This document shows, one piece after another, positions 9,610 to 17,292 of a DNA stretch of 64,000 nt. The position numbers and the translations under genes were made by a program. The notes below the pieces were generated by a model that saw only the letters and a list, made by a program, of their open reading frames with translations, was not told the DNA's origin and made no database searches. Every line of letters starts with the position of its first letter. Positions within the stretch are counted from its first letter, which is position 1. This DNA comes from Planctomycetaceae bacterium (lineage in GTDB: Bacteria; Planctomycetota; Planctomycetia; Planctomycetales; Planctomycetaceae), in NCBI GenBank assembly GCA_028284145.1, contig JANQSH010000143.1, positions 1 to 64,000 of the forward strand. Direction: 5' to 3'.

Positions 9610-9711
9610 TAGAGCGTATTACGCTCTTCTGTGCCGCGAAAATCGTCTTTTGGCCTTCAAACACAGATTCCCACGAGCGAAAACCGTCACGCGAAAAGGC
9701 AAACTGCTCTA
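9610..9711 (+). repeat. element A, full-length; supplies the sigma-factor stop codon
   Basis: A 102-bp copy of the first subtype (CGAAAATCGTCTTTTGG and GAGCGAAAACCGTCACGCG). It starts TAGAGCGTATTACGCTCT and ends ACTGCTCTA. Its last three bases, read on the minus strand, are the TAG that ends the ECF sigma-factor gene. Confidence 0.93.
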
Positions 9712-10392
9712 ATGTTCGGGCTTCATCGTAATCTGCAGTTTCTCGCGCAGTTCCAGGCGGGCTCGGTGAATGCGACTCCGGACGGTACCAATCGGGCAGC
9801 CGACAATTTGGGCGATCTCGTCGTACTTCAAATCCTCCATTTCTTTGAGAACGAGTACCATGCGATACTCGTCGGACAACTCTGCCAACGCGTTGCGAAC
9901 CATCTGCTGCCGTTCGCTGACTTCGATGGAATAATCGGGCCTGTTTTGTGGATGGCGATCGGCAGGTTCGATACCAACCTGTTCCCGCGCGGCATCGATC
10001 GAGGCGGGCGTTCGCCTCTCCTTCCGCTTCAGGCTGATGGCGGCATTCATGGCGATGCGAAACAGCCACGAATAAAACGCCGACTGCCCGCGGAATGTCC
10101 CCAGCTTGCTAAAGGCGAGTACGAACGCTTCCTGTGCGATATCCAGCGCGTCGTCATTGGAACCCAACACGCCAACCAAAGTGTTGTACAAACGATTCTG
10201 ATAGCGCAGCACCAACTGGCCGAACGATTCCGTGCGGCCCTGCAGCGTCTCGTCGATCAGTTGCTGATCATCAACAGGTTCGATTGTCTCGGTTTTAGAC
10301 GTCACGGGAGGCGAAGAGTTCCCTCGAAAGTCGGAGTTCGCAATTTCACCGATTGAACTGTCTGGAAGATGACGAGTCCGAACAGATACCAT
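9709..10392 (-). CDS. ECF (sigma-70 family) RNA polymerase sigma factor
   Basis: The 227-residue protein has region 2 at about residues 44-125 (ESFGQLVLRYQNRLYNT, DALDIAQEAFVLAFSKL, FYSWLFRIAMNAA) and region 4 at about 167-220 (ALAELSDEYRMVLVLKEMED, YDEIAQIVGCPIGTVRSRIH). There is no region 3, as expected for ECF sigma factors. It directs RNA polymerase to a regulon that cannot be named from sequence. The downstream neighbour is its likely anti-sigma factor. The first 40 residues are an unconserved, polar extension. The TAG stop lies within element A. Confidence 0.93.
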   Translation of the reverse strand: MVSVRTRHLPDSSIGEIANSDFRGNSSPPVTSKTETIEPVDDQQLIDETLQGRTESFGQLVLRYQNRLYNTLVGVLGSNDDALDIAQEAFVLAFSKLGTFRGQSAFYSWLFRIAMNAAISLKRKERRTPASIDAAREQVGIEPADRHPQNRPDYSIEVSERQQMVRNALAELSDEYRMVLVLKEMEDLKYDEIAQIVGCPIGTVRSRIHRARLELREKLQITMKPEH

Positions 10393-10689
10393 AACAGTTT
10401 CCTGTCTTCGGGGTCGGAAATCCGGCGGCGAAGAGTTTCAGTCGATCTTTCACGCAATTCGGCCAATCACTGATTTCGGCATCGGCTTTTCCAGCAATGG
10501 GAGTTTGCGATGAGTCATAATACGACAGGAGATATAGGCTTACAAGTTCTTGTTGGTGCCAGAACGGTCTGGCATCCGTTTCTGAATAAAATGTTATGTT
10601 CGAGAATGGTACACCCAGTCGGCAATTTCCTGACATTTCAACGGTCCGCTGGAATCAACGAAAAAGATTCGAGATCGCGGAAGAATGAA

Positions 10690-10791
10690 TAGAGCGTATT
10701 ACGCTCTCCTGTGCCGCGATAAGCATCGTTCAGCTATAAACATAGGTCTCCCACAAGCCAGAGACGTCATATCAAAAAGTAAACTGCTCTG
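10690..10791 (+). repeat. element A, full-length
   Basis: Begins TAGAGCGTATTACGCTCT and ends AAACTGCTCTGG. Second subtype (AGCCAGAGACGTCATA). The right-hand TA has decayed to GG. About 300 bp upstream of the sigma-factor start. Confidence 0.9.
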
Positions 10792-11073
10792 GAATGCTCC
10801 ACCAGTTGTAACGCATGAAAGAGGCAAAACCGTAGCCAATTTCCGTAACAATTTTGCAACATGCCCGGAAATGGTCGACCAGGTGGAAATCCATTCTGCT
10901 TAACTGCGAGGATTCGCCCTCGTGGAATGAGTTTTGAATACTGCGTTGCCCTGTTTTTCTTAATGCACAATTCGGCTATCCAGTGGACCCTGTCCTGTTC
11001 TTTCCCTCACAGACAAATGGCGGGCAAACTCCTGCCCTGCAAAAACTGTCCGATCACAGCGCCACATATTCCA

Positions 11074-11124
11074 GTCATTCCCGTGAAAAGATGAAAACTG
11101 GATACCCGCCTGCGCAGGTATGAC
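11074..11124. repeat. palindromic repeat D (GTCATTCCCG..GGTATGAC type)
   Basis: Starts GTCATTCCCGTGAAAAG and ends CCCGCCTGCGCAGGTATGAC; the two ends are imperfect inverted copies. It resembles the GTCATTCCCGC-type intergenic palindromes common in many bacteria. A longer relative is at 16018-16098. Confidence 0.6.
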
Positions 11125-11484
11125 GTTCCTCTTTGGTCTGTTTTAATTATTTCGTGGTTTTCTTCTTTTCAGTAGAAAAACACCGCAAAGAACAATCCTG
11201 TTGGTCCTGTCATCCTGTCTGATTCTTTCCCCGGCAGACAAACGGCAAGTGGTGTGATGTCTTACAGCAGGTGTCGGAATTTACTTCCTTTGCGAGCTTG
11301 ACGACTCTGCGAAAGTCGTGTCTCTCACACGGGCAGACAAGCTGCTCGTGGCACCCCCGCGTGACCGTCACTCGAACCACGTTTTCACGAATGCGGATGC
11401 TAGAGCGTATGGACATTCATTTTGTGCAGATGTTCGTGTTTTATCAGGGATATTGCATGTGGGGTGATCTCAAGGAGGAGAATC

Positions 11485-11760
11485 GATGACAAGGCAGCTG
11501 ATGCGGACTGGCTACGCGACAACCTTGCTGATCAAGGCGTCGAGTTGATCTGCCCGCATCGTCGAGGAAGGAAGAACTTCCGACAGGATGGCCGTGCACT
11601 CCGCAAGTATCCTGGATTTCTTCTTCGCTTTTCGCTCGGCGTCCAGTCCTTGCCTCCTGCCGAATCTTTGTTCCACCATTCCTGCGCAGATGGACAGGAC
11701 GTTCCATTTCATGTGTTTCACATATTTCATGGTTGTGTTAACAGCCAGATCGATGCACAC
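11485..11760 (+). pseudogene. decayed IS5-type transposase, C-terminal part
   Basis: The frame at 11485-11608 reads DKAADADWLRDNLADQGV then ELICPHRRGRKN and QDGRALRKY. This matches the late part of IS5-group DDE transposases (pattern GDKAYDSD..L..GIELI.PHR..RK...QDGR.LRRY). The expected W..ER..AWL..RR segment straight after it cannot be read in one frame, and no N-terminal two thirds or terminal repeats were found. It is therefore a frameshifted remnant and cannot mobilise anything. Confidence 0.6.
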
Positions 11761-11825
11761 TGGATTCCTGTTGGCAAGGATATCGACCTTGCCCTGGAGA
11801 AACCTCAACTCGACAGGGATTTGCA

Positions 11826-13283
11826 ATGAAAACGAAATGGACAGTCGCCACAGTTCTGGCTCTGATCACTCTCAGTTACTCTGCCGCCCGTGCGGATATC
11901 AAAAACGTCATTCTGATTCTGAGTGACGATCACCGCTACGACTACATGGGCTTCATGGAAGAATCGCCGGACTTTCTCGAAACGCCGGCATTGGACCGCA
12001 TGGCGAAAGAGGGTGTGCACTTCAAGAACATGTTCGTTTCGACTTCACTCTGTTCGCCCAGTCGAGCCAGCATTCTGACCGGCCAATATATGCACCGCCA
12101 CAAAGTGGTCGACAACCAGAACCCGGTCCCCAGGGGAACACAGCTTTTTCCGCAGTTGCTGCAAAAGGAGGGCATTTCGACGGCTTATGTGGGCAAGTGG
12201 CATATGGGGCATGAAGACGATCATCCCCGGCCGGGATTTGATCACTGGGTCAGCTTTAAGGGGCAGGGGACTTACTTCGACCCAACGTTAAACATCAACG
12301 GCGAACACCGGGAGTTCAAGGGTTACAATGCCGACATCCTCACAGAGCAGGCGATCGACTGGTTGAAAAAACGCCCCTCCAGACCGTTTTATCTGCAGGT
12401 GGGATTCAAAGCCGTGCATTACCCGTTCGCGCCGCCGAAGCGTCACGACAAACGATACGAGAAAGAGGAAATCCGCTATCCGGTGACTGCAGCTTTGACG
12501 GAGCGGAACTATCAGACGCAATCGAAGTGGATGCGCGAACGGCGATATGGCATTCATGGGATTGATCACATGGAGGCGGGACCGTTGGATAACGATCCGG
12601 TTCCCGATTTCAAAGAGTGGGTACGGAATTATGCGGAAACCGTTCATGCGATGGATGAGAACATCGGTCGTTTGTTGAAACATCTGGACGAGAGTGGACT
12701 GAGCAGGGAAACGCTCGTCATTTATACGAGCGATAATGGTTTCGAGTTGGGAGAACATGGATTTTACGACAAGCGAGATGCGTTTGAAGAATCGATTCGC
12801 GTTCCTCTCATCGCCTGGGCACCGGGAAATCTCGAACCAGCTACAGTCTCCAAACTCGTTCAGAACATCGACATTGCACCAACGATGCTCGAACTGTTCG
12901 GATTGGCCAACCCCGAAGAGTCACGCATGGATGGCAAGTCATTCGCCCCATTGATGCACGGCAGAGAGATCCCCTGGCGCGAACATATTTTGTACGAGTA
13001 CCACTGGGAGTGGAACTTCCCCGCCGTCCCGACGACACTGGCGATTCGCGGTCAAAGGTACAAATACATCTACTACCACGGCATCTGGGATCGGAATGGT
13101 TTTTACGATCTGAAGACCGATCCGGATGAGCGGCACAACCTGATTGACATTCCACATTTTTCGGAGAAAATCGCGCCGATGCGGGAGCAGCTTTTTCGTG
13201 AACTGCGGGCCTCGGGCGGATTGAACCTGCCGATTCGGGAGCCGAAAGGTGTTCAGTTTTATGATCGCAAGCTAAGGCGTTAA
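11826..13283 (+). CDS. secreted arylsulfatase-type sulfatase
   Basis: A 485-residue family S1 sulfatase. Residues 1-23 form a signal peptide ending in ARA. The metal-binding pair D34-D35 lies in ILSDDHR, and the formylglycine signature C76-S-P-S-R is followed by ASILTG. Downstream landmarks are GKWHMGH, TSDNGFELGEHGFYDKR and the C-terminal YDLKTDPDERHNL. The Cys must be converted to formylglycine by a sulfatase-modifying enzyme, which is not in this window. Substrate is probably a sulfated polysaccharide; the subfamily is not assigned. It appears to be a single-gene unit. Confidence 0.93.
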   Translation: MKTKWTVATVLALITLSYSAARADIKNVILILSDDHRYDYMGFMEESPDFLETPALDRMAKEGVHFKNMFVSTSLCSPSRASILTGQYMHRHKVVDNQNPVPRGTQLFPQLLQKEGISTAYVGKWHMGHEDDHPRPGFDHWVSFKGQGTYFDPTLNINGEHREFKGYNADILTEQAIDWLKKRPSRPFYLQVGFKAVHYPFAPPKRHDKRYEKEEIRYPVTAALTERNYQTQSKWMRERRYGIHGIDHMEAGPLDNDPVPDFKEWVRNYAETVHAMDENIGRLLKHLDESGLSRETLVIYTSDNGFELGEHGFYDKRDAFEESIRVPLIAWAPGNLEPATVSKLVQNIDIAPTMLELFGLANPEESRMDGKSFAPLMHGREIPWREHILYEYHWEWNFPAVPTTLAIRGQRYKYIYYHGIWDRNGFYDLKTDPDERHNLIDIPHFSEKIAPMREQLFRELRASGGLNLPIREPKGVQFYDRKLRR

Positions 13284-13322
13284 CCGACTTTTCGCCATCA
13301 GGCAAGATAAGGTTTATTTCAC

Positions 13323-13424
13323 CAGTGCTCATTACGCTCTTCCGTGCTGCGAAAATCATCATCTGGCCTGCAAGTACAGGCTCCCATGAGCCAGAAACGT
13401 TGCACCAGAAGGTAAACTGCTCTA
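13323..13424 (+). repeat. element A, left palindrome degraded
   Basis: The left end is AGTGCTCATTACGCTCT instead of the perfect palindrome; the body (TGCGAAAATCATCATCTGGCCTGC, here in part) and the right end TAAACTGCTCTA are clear. It lies 39 bp after the sulfatase stop. Confidence 0.85.
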
Positions 13425-13479
13425 TAAGTTCGGCTGAGTCATCTGATTCCCTCCCCCCATTTTCCGGTTTCTGTTCACA

Positions 13480-14319
13480 ATGGAATTTGATCCCACCTAT
13501 ACCCTGGATTCGGAGTTTTCCAAAGTGCTGGCTCGGCGCGAGGATGTCGATCTGACACGTGTCGTGCTGGAGATCGCGCGGGATGAATACCCGGATGTGG
13601 ATGACGAAATTGTGATGAACTGGATTGCGGCCCGGGCCAGCGAATTGACTTCCCCGATTGCCAAAGCGTTTGACGAATATGACGCGTTAACCGCATTGGG
13701 GGAGTGTCTTGCCGATCGACACAGCGTTTTCGGGGATGACGCGCATTACAACCAGGCGGACAGTCACTATTTGCATCGTGTGATCGAAACGGGCCGGGGC
13801 ATCCCGATTGCATTGTCAGTGTTGTACATGGCTGTGGCGGACAAACTCGGCTTAAACCTGTTCGGGGTCTCTGCACCGTTGCATTTTCTCTGTGGCAGCG
13901 ACACCTGCGAAGGGATGCTGTTTATCGACGCCTTCAACAATGGACGCGTGCTGGAGAGGGACGACTGTTTGCGGCAATTGCAGGAGTTAACCAACCTGCC
14001 TCTCTCGCAAATCGAGCCGACTCTCAAACCAGCCCGGCCCCGGGCCATCGTGTTGCGGACGTTGAACAATTTGAAGCGGCATTACGCGGAGACGGAAGAG
14101 TGGAAGTCAGCATGGCGTGCACAACACCGGCTCTGCGCACTGGAGCCGACGTCATACGGGCACTCACGCGATCTGGCCGTCTTTTCCCTCAAAGCCGATC
14201 ATCCGGGGCAGGCGATGGAATTGCTCGAAGGCTGTCTGAAGCGATGTCCGGAGAAGGAGCGGGAAACGCTTGAGATCCATCTGGAATCGGCCCGTCAGCA
14301 GTTGGCGAAGTGGAATTGA
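13480..14319 (+). CDS. SirB1/transglutaminase-like and TPR protein
   Basis: The 279-residue protein matches the SirB1 (YchA) family. An N-terminal helical region precedes a transglutaminase-like fold (RGIPIALSVLYMAVADKLGL and GVSAPLHFLC), then GMLFIDAFNNGRVL, and a C-terminal TPR-like stretch from about residue 200 (RTLNNLKRHYAETEEWKSAW). Biochemical function of this family is poorly known; members are cytosolic. Neighbours give no clue. The start ATG 13480 is taken because the family alignment begins there; the upstream ribosome site is weak. Confidence 0.8.
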   Translation: MEFDPTYTLDSEFSKVLARREDVDLTRVVLEIARDEYPDVDDEIVMNWIAARASELTSPIAKAFDEYDALTALGECLADRHSVFGDDAHYNQADSHYLHRVIETGRGIPIALSVLYMAVADKLGLNLFGVSAPLHFLCGSDTCEGMLFIDAFNNGRVLERDDCLRQLQELTNLPLSQIEPTLKPARPRAIVLRTLNNLKRHYAETEEWKSAWRAQHRLCALEPTSYGHSRDLAVFSLKADHPGQAMELLEGCLKRCPEKERETLEIHLESARQQLAKWN

Positions 14320-14518
14320 TCGAAGATCGTAACCGTGACATTTTTTCATCAGGTGTTGCGACAGGTTGGTACCGTTTCGATTTTTCCTTGCCTGTATCCC
14401 ATTGCGAACTGCATCCCTATAATGGGACCACGGTGTGATAAACAGGACACGGAATGCACATTGTCAACGCGACAAAATTCTCACGCCATATAGTTCAAAA
14501 TTTTGTGACAATTGCGAA

Positions 14519-14726
14519 TGGAGCGTATTACGCTCTTCTGTGCTGCGATGAGCGTCACGTCAATTGGCCTGCAAACAGAGTGCCTTGTCAAGGCTTTGTT
14601 GGGGGGGATTAACATCACCTGCTCCGTTGTCGCTCTTTGCAACTTCATCAAATCCAACTTTCTGTCTTGATGGTCAAATGGTTCCCCATGAGCCAGAGAC
14701 ATCACACCAGAAAGTAAACTGTTCTA
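14519..14726 (+). repeat. element A interrupted by an inverted repeat B
   Basis: Left part 14519-14578 runs from GGAGCGTATTACGCTCTTC to GGCCTGCAAACAG. Right part 14681-14726 resumes with TTCCCCATGAGCCAGAGAC and ends AAACTGTTCTA. Between them is a complete repeat B in reverse. The whole composite lies in the 428-bp gap between the SirB1-like gene and the SDR gene and ends 21 bp before the SDR start. Confidence 0.88.
14579..14680 (-). repeat. repeat B, inserted in element A
   Basis: 102 bp. In reverse it reads CCATCAAGACAGAAAG, TTTGATGAAGTTGCAAAGAG, CGACAACGGAGCAGGTGATG and AAAGCCTTGACAAGGCACT, matching the copy at 9457-9556. Confidence 0.88.
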
Positions 14727-14747
14727 GCGGAAAGGAAAGGTACATCG

Positions 14748-15479
14748 ATGCGGTTACAAGGCAAGAGGGCGGTCATTACAGGTGGTGGAACGGGGATTGG
14801 AGCCGGGTGCGCCGTTGCTTTGGCAAACGAAGGATGTCGCGTTCTCATTTCCGGACGTCGTGATGACAAACTGCAGGAAGTCGTACATGCCTGTTCCGGC
14901 GAAACGCCGATTCTCACGCATACCTGCGATGTCGCCGACCGTGCAAGTTGCCAGTCGATGCTCAACGCGGCTCGGGAACAATTGGGGCAGATCGATATTG
15001 TCATTCATTCCGCTGGACTCAATATCAAGTCGCGATTGATGTCGAACACGACTCCGGAAGAATGGGATCTGCTCATGAACGTTAATGCGACTGGCGGGTA
15101 CAATATTATCGGGAACGTGCTGCCGGACATGCGCGAACGGAAAGATGGCCTGATCGTTTTGATCTCCTCGATCGCTGGCATTCGGGGATCGATGCTGGGC
15201 GGCGTTGCCTATAGCGCATCGAAGTTTGCCCTCAGTGGCATGGGGATGACGGTCGGCCAGGAGGTGAAGGACGAAGGCGTGCGGATTACGAATCTCTACC
15301 CGGGAGAAGTGAACACGCCCATTCTGGATGGTCGGCCGGTTCCGGTTTCTGAGGAACATCGGGCTCAGATTCTGCAACCCGAAGATGTCGCTGCGGCGGT
15401 TTTAATGATCGCCTGTCTGCCCCCGCGAGCGCATATTCCGGAGATCACAATCACACCGACGACGTATGCTTTCGCATAG
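14748..15479 (+). CDS. short-chain dehydrogenase/reductase (classical SDR)
   Basis: The 243-residue protein has the NAD(P)-binding motif TGGGTGIG at 11-18, the NAG-like HSAG near 87-90, the catalytic Ser at about 140-141 (LISSIAG) and Y155-SASK159. It follows a clear GGAAAGGA box. R37-R38 after the second strand (ISGRRDD) suggests NADP preference. The substrate is unknown; sequence is of the broad FabG-like group, but no fatty-acid genes are near. The stop TAG is followed by AGCGCATCC, possibly a worn element A end. Confidence 0.88.
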   Translation: MRLQGKRAVITGGGTGIGAGCAVALANEGCRVLISGRRDDKLQEVVHACSGETPILTHTCDVADRASCQSMLNAAREQLGQIDIVIHSAGLNIKSRLMSNTTPEEWDLLMNVNATGGYNIIGNVLPDMRERKDGLIVLISSIAGIRGSMLGGVAYSASKFALSGMGMTVGQEVKDEGVRITNLYPGEVNTPILDGRPVPVSEEHRAQILQPEDVAAAVLMIACLPPRAHIPEITITPTTYAFA

Positions 15480-15592
15480 AGCGCATCCGAGATAACCGTA
15501 GCGTCATCCGAACGGGTATTTCAGTTCCAAATGGTCCGCCAGCCGCTACGATAAAACTAGACGTAGTCTAGCCTGCCATCGGGGAGAATAAG

Positions 15593-15940
15593 ATGAAGCA
15601 GCTGATCGAGCTGACAATCAAGCAGGCCAGACGGCTGGTCATCGCGTTGATCGGCGGCACAATCGTGCTTCTGGGTGTGATCATGCTGTTCACACCCGGT
15701 CCTGGTTTGGTGGTGATTCCTGTCGGGCTGGCAATTCTGGCGACCGAATTTGTCTGGGCCCATCGACTGCTGGCCAAAGTTCGCGAGCAAATCCGGCTGA
15801 AAACAAGAGGCAGGGAGTCAGATCAACGTGACGGCGGAGACCAACCCGATGATGGACAGCCTTCCGACGAAAAAGCTGGAAAAGATCTGACGCCGCGAGT
15901 AAAGGATTCCAAACCAAAACCAAAAGCGCCGACCAATTGA
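15593..15940 (+). CDS. small PGPGW-family membrane protein
   Basis: A 115-residue protein with two hydrophobic segments (about residues 15-33 and 38-56) around the family signature FTPGPGLVVIPVGLAILATE. The C-terminal half is charged and disordered (many Lys, Asp, Pro). The signature matches the PGPGW transmembrane family, whose function is unknown. A GGGGAGAATAAG box precedes ATG 15593. Confidence 0.85.
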   Translation: MKQLIELTIKQARRLVIALIGGTIVLLGVIMLFTPGPGLVVIPVGLAILATEFVWAHRLLAKVREQIRLKTRGRESDQRDGGDQPDDGQPSDEKAGKDLTPRVKDSKPKPKAPTN

Positions 15941-16017
15941 GCGATCTGGTGGCTATAGCACATATCAGATCGTTGTCGCGACAGTTTGTCTGGGTATTGT
16001 GTCAGGTCAAACTTCCC

Positions 16018-16098
16018 TGTCATTCCCGCGCGGCATTCATGATTTAGGGGGGGATACAGAAGAAAAAGAAGACAGGTTCCTGCTTATGCAGGAATGAC
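16018..16098. repeat. palindromic repeat D, longer copy
   Basis: Starts TGTCATTCCCGCGCGGCATT and ends GGTTCCTGCTTATGCAGGAATGAC; the ends are inverted copies. Same type as 11074-11124. The gap between the PGPGW gene and the next gene (15941-16471) is otherwise filled with repeat C and element A. Confidence 0.55.
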
Positions 16099-16161
16099 TT
16101 CAAAAAAGTTGTATCCAATCGATAAAAGCAATGTCATTTTCCAATGGATCGCTACAGATCG

Positions 16162-16176
16162 GCGTAATACGCTCTA
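16162..16176 (-). repeat. fragment of the element A palindrome
   Basis: GCGTAATACGCTCTA is the outer end of an element A in reverse; the inward half of the palindrome and the body are absent. Confidence 0.5.
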
Positions 16177-16241
16177 AACAGTGGTTTTCCGCCACCGAAT
16201 TCGCATTCCCCCAAATTGGCTCAACGGCTATATTGCAAGCT

Positions 16242-16322
16242 CCATTTAACTGTAGTGGCCTTCACACTGCTGTTACAGTTTCAAATGAAGCTCAAGCCGC
16301 CACAGACAACAGTCCATCGGAC
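16242..16322 (+). repeat. repeat C
   Basis: About 81 bp. It opens CATTTAACTGTAGTGGCCTTC and closes CTCAAGCCGCCACAGACAAC. The segments TGTAGTGGCCTT and AAGCCGCCACA are inverted copies. Second copy at 18967-19049; a partial copy GCCGCCACAGATAAAAGTCC lies at 17250-17277. Confidence 0.75.
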
Positions 16323-16424
16323 TGGAGCGTATTACGCTCTTCTATGGTGCGAAAATTGTCTCCTGGCCTGCAAGTGCAGATTCCCACGAGCGAGAACCGT
16401 CACACGAAAAGGGAAACTGTTCCA
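16323..16424 (+). repeat. element A, full-length
   Basis: 102 bp from TGGAGCGTATTACGCTCT to AAACTGTTCCA. First subtype. It directly abuts repeat C on its left, and the following gene begins within 50 bp of its right end. Confidence 0.9.
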
Positions 16425-16471
16425 GTGTGGCCGAACTTTTTGAACGCGCATTTTCTGGGAAGGGATTCCTG

Positions 16472-16834
16472 GTGCAGACACATCTGCTACGCTCTCTGAG
16501 GCTGGGAGCGATATTGACGTTGGTACTTGCGGTGGCGAGTTTCTGCTGGTTCGCGCTGGCCGCGCTGAGGGATGACGGTGCGGCCGATGGTGCCAGAGGC
16601 CTGGCCTGTATTGCCGGGGTCTGCTGGCTGGCCAATCTGATCAATCTGATCATCTTCCTCGCGTTGGGTCAGTTGAAAATTCTGAAGAAGCTGGATCAAC
16701 TGAAACGGCATATTGCCTCGGAGGACATTTCCAACTCAATGTTTGAGAATCCCTCGGAGCCGGAATCCAACGCCACACAGGTTGTTTCCAGCGACACTGG
16801 CGAGTCGGAAGTCCGCTTGGAAAAAGCGAGCTGA
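16472..16834 (+). CDS. small two-helix membrane protein
   Basis: About 120 residues from GTG 16472, chosen because GGAAGGG lies 8 bp upstream; an alternative GTG at 16427 touches the element A end and would add 15 residues. Two transmembrane helices are seen at about residues 11-31 (LGAILTLVLAVASFCWFALA) and 46-66 (GVCWLANLINLIIFLALGQL), followed by a charged helix and an acidic tail. No family recognised. Confidence 0.6.
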   Translation: MQTHLLRSLRLGAILTLVLAVASFCWFALAALRDDGAADGARGLACIAGVCWLANLINLIIFLALGQLKILKKLDQLKRHIASEDISNSMFENPSEPESNATQVVSSDTGESEVRLEKAS

Positions 16835-16999
16835 CCCCGTGCTGCTCGTTGACTCTGCCTGCCAATTCTCTGACAATTGATGTGGCCTGTCTTCGCGATC
16901 CCACAGATGTGCGAGTGTGCCGGCTTCTTTCGGGCGATTTCATTTCGCCTCAATCCGTCGCTCGTTTTGTTACGAGATACGAGTGCACCAGTCCGGTTG

Positions 17000-17190
17000 G
17001 AAGTCAGGGTTTGATGAAGTTACAAGGAATGACAACGGAGTGGGTTAGAGCGTATTACGCTCTTCTGTGGCGTGAAAATCGTCTCCTGGCCTGCAAATGC
17101 AGATTCCCACGAGCGAGAACCATCACACGAAAAGGTAAGCTGCTCCAGTCATCTGTACCCCAGGACAAAGCCTTGACAAGGCACGAGTAC
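17000..17190 (+). repeat. repeat B interrupted by element A
   Basis: Left part GGTTTGATGAAGTTACAAGG..GGAGTGGGT up to 17045; right part 17148-17190 GTCATCTGTACCCCAGGACA then AAGCCTTGACAAGGCAC. Without the insert the two parts join like the intact copy at 9457-9556. Together with the C fragment (17250-17277) this fills the 458-bp gap 16835-17292. Confidence 0.85.
17046..17147 (+). repeat. element A inserted in repeat B
   Basis: 102 bp, first subtype, from TAGAGCGTATTACGCTCT to AGCTGCTCCA. Comparison with the uninterrupted B copy places the insertion at a TA. Confidence 0.92.
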
Positions 17191-17292
17191 GAGACTCACT
17201 TAACGATATCGGGTGGTGGATGACAGGATAAGTTTCCAACAGGGTGTATGCCGCCACAGATAAAAGTCCGCTGAACGATTGACGATTCATCC

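Larger units (their letters stand above)
10393..11484. other. gene-poor stretch upstream of the sigma-factor gene
   Basis: About 1.1 kb without a credible gene. It contains an element A copy (10690-10791), a degenerate palindromic repeat (11074-11124) and short unconserved open frames only. The sigma-factor promoter should lie in 10393-10600, but I cannot point to a confident -35/-10 pair. Confidence 0.5.

Noticed and set aside
11401-11410. TAGAGCGTAT as another element A left end
   Set aside because: Only ten bases match and neither palindrome arm nor body follows.
11512-11826. Minus-strand 104-residue frame upstream of the sulfatase
   Set aside because: It lies antisense to the transposase remnant, begins with TTG at the sulfatase start and has no family match I know.
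15477-15488. TAGAGCGCATCC at the SDR stop codon as an eighth stop-codon insertion
   Set aside because: Only the first eight bases match and no right end is visible; kept as a possibility, not counted.
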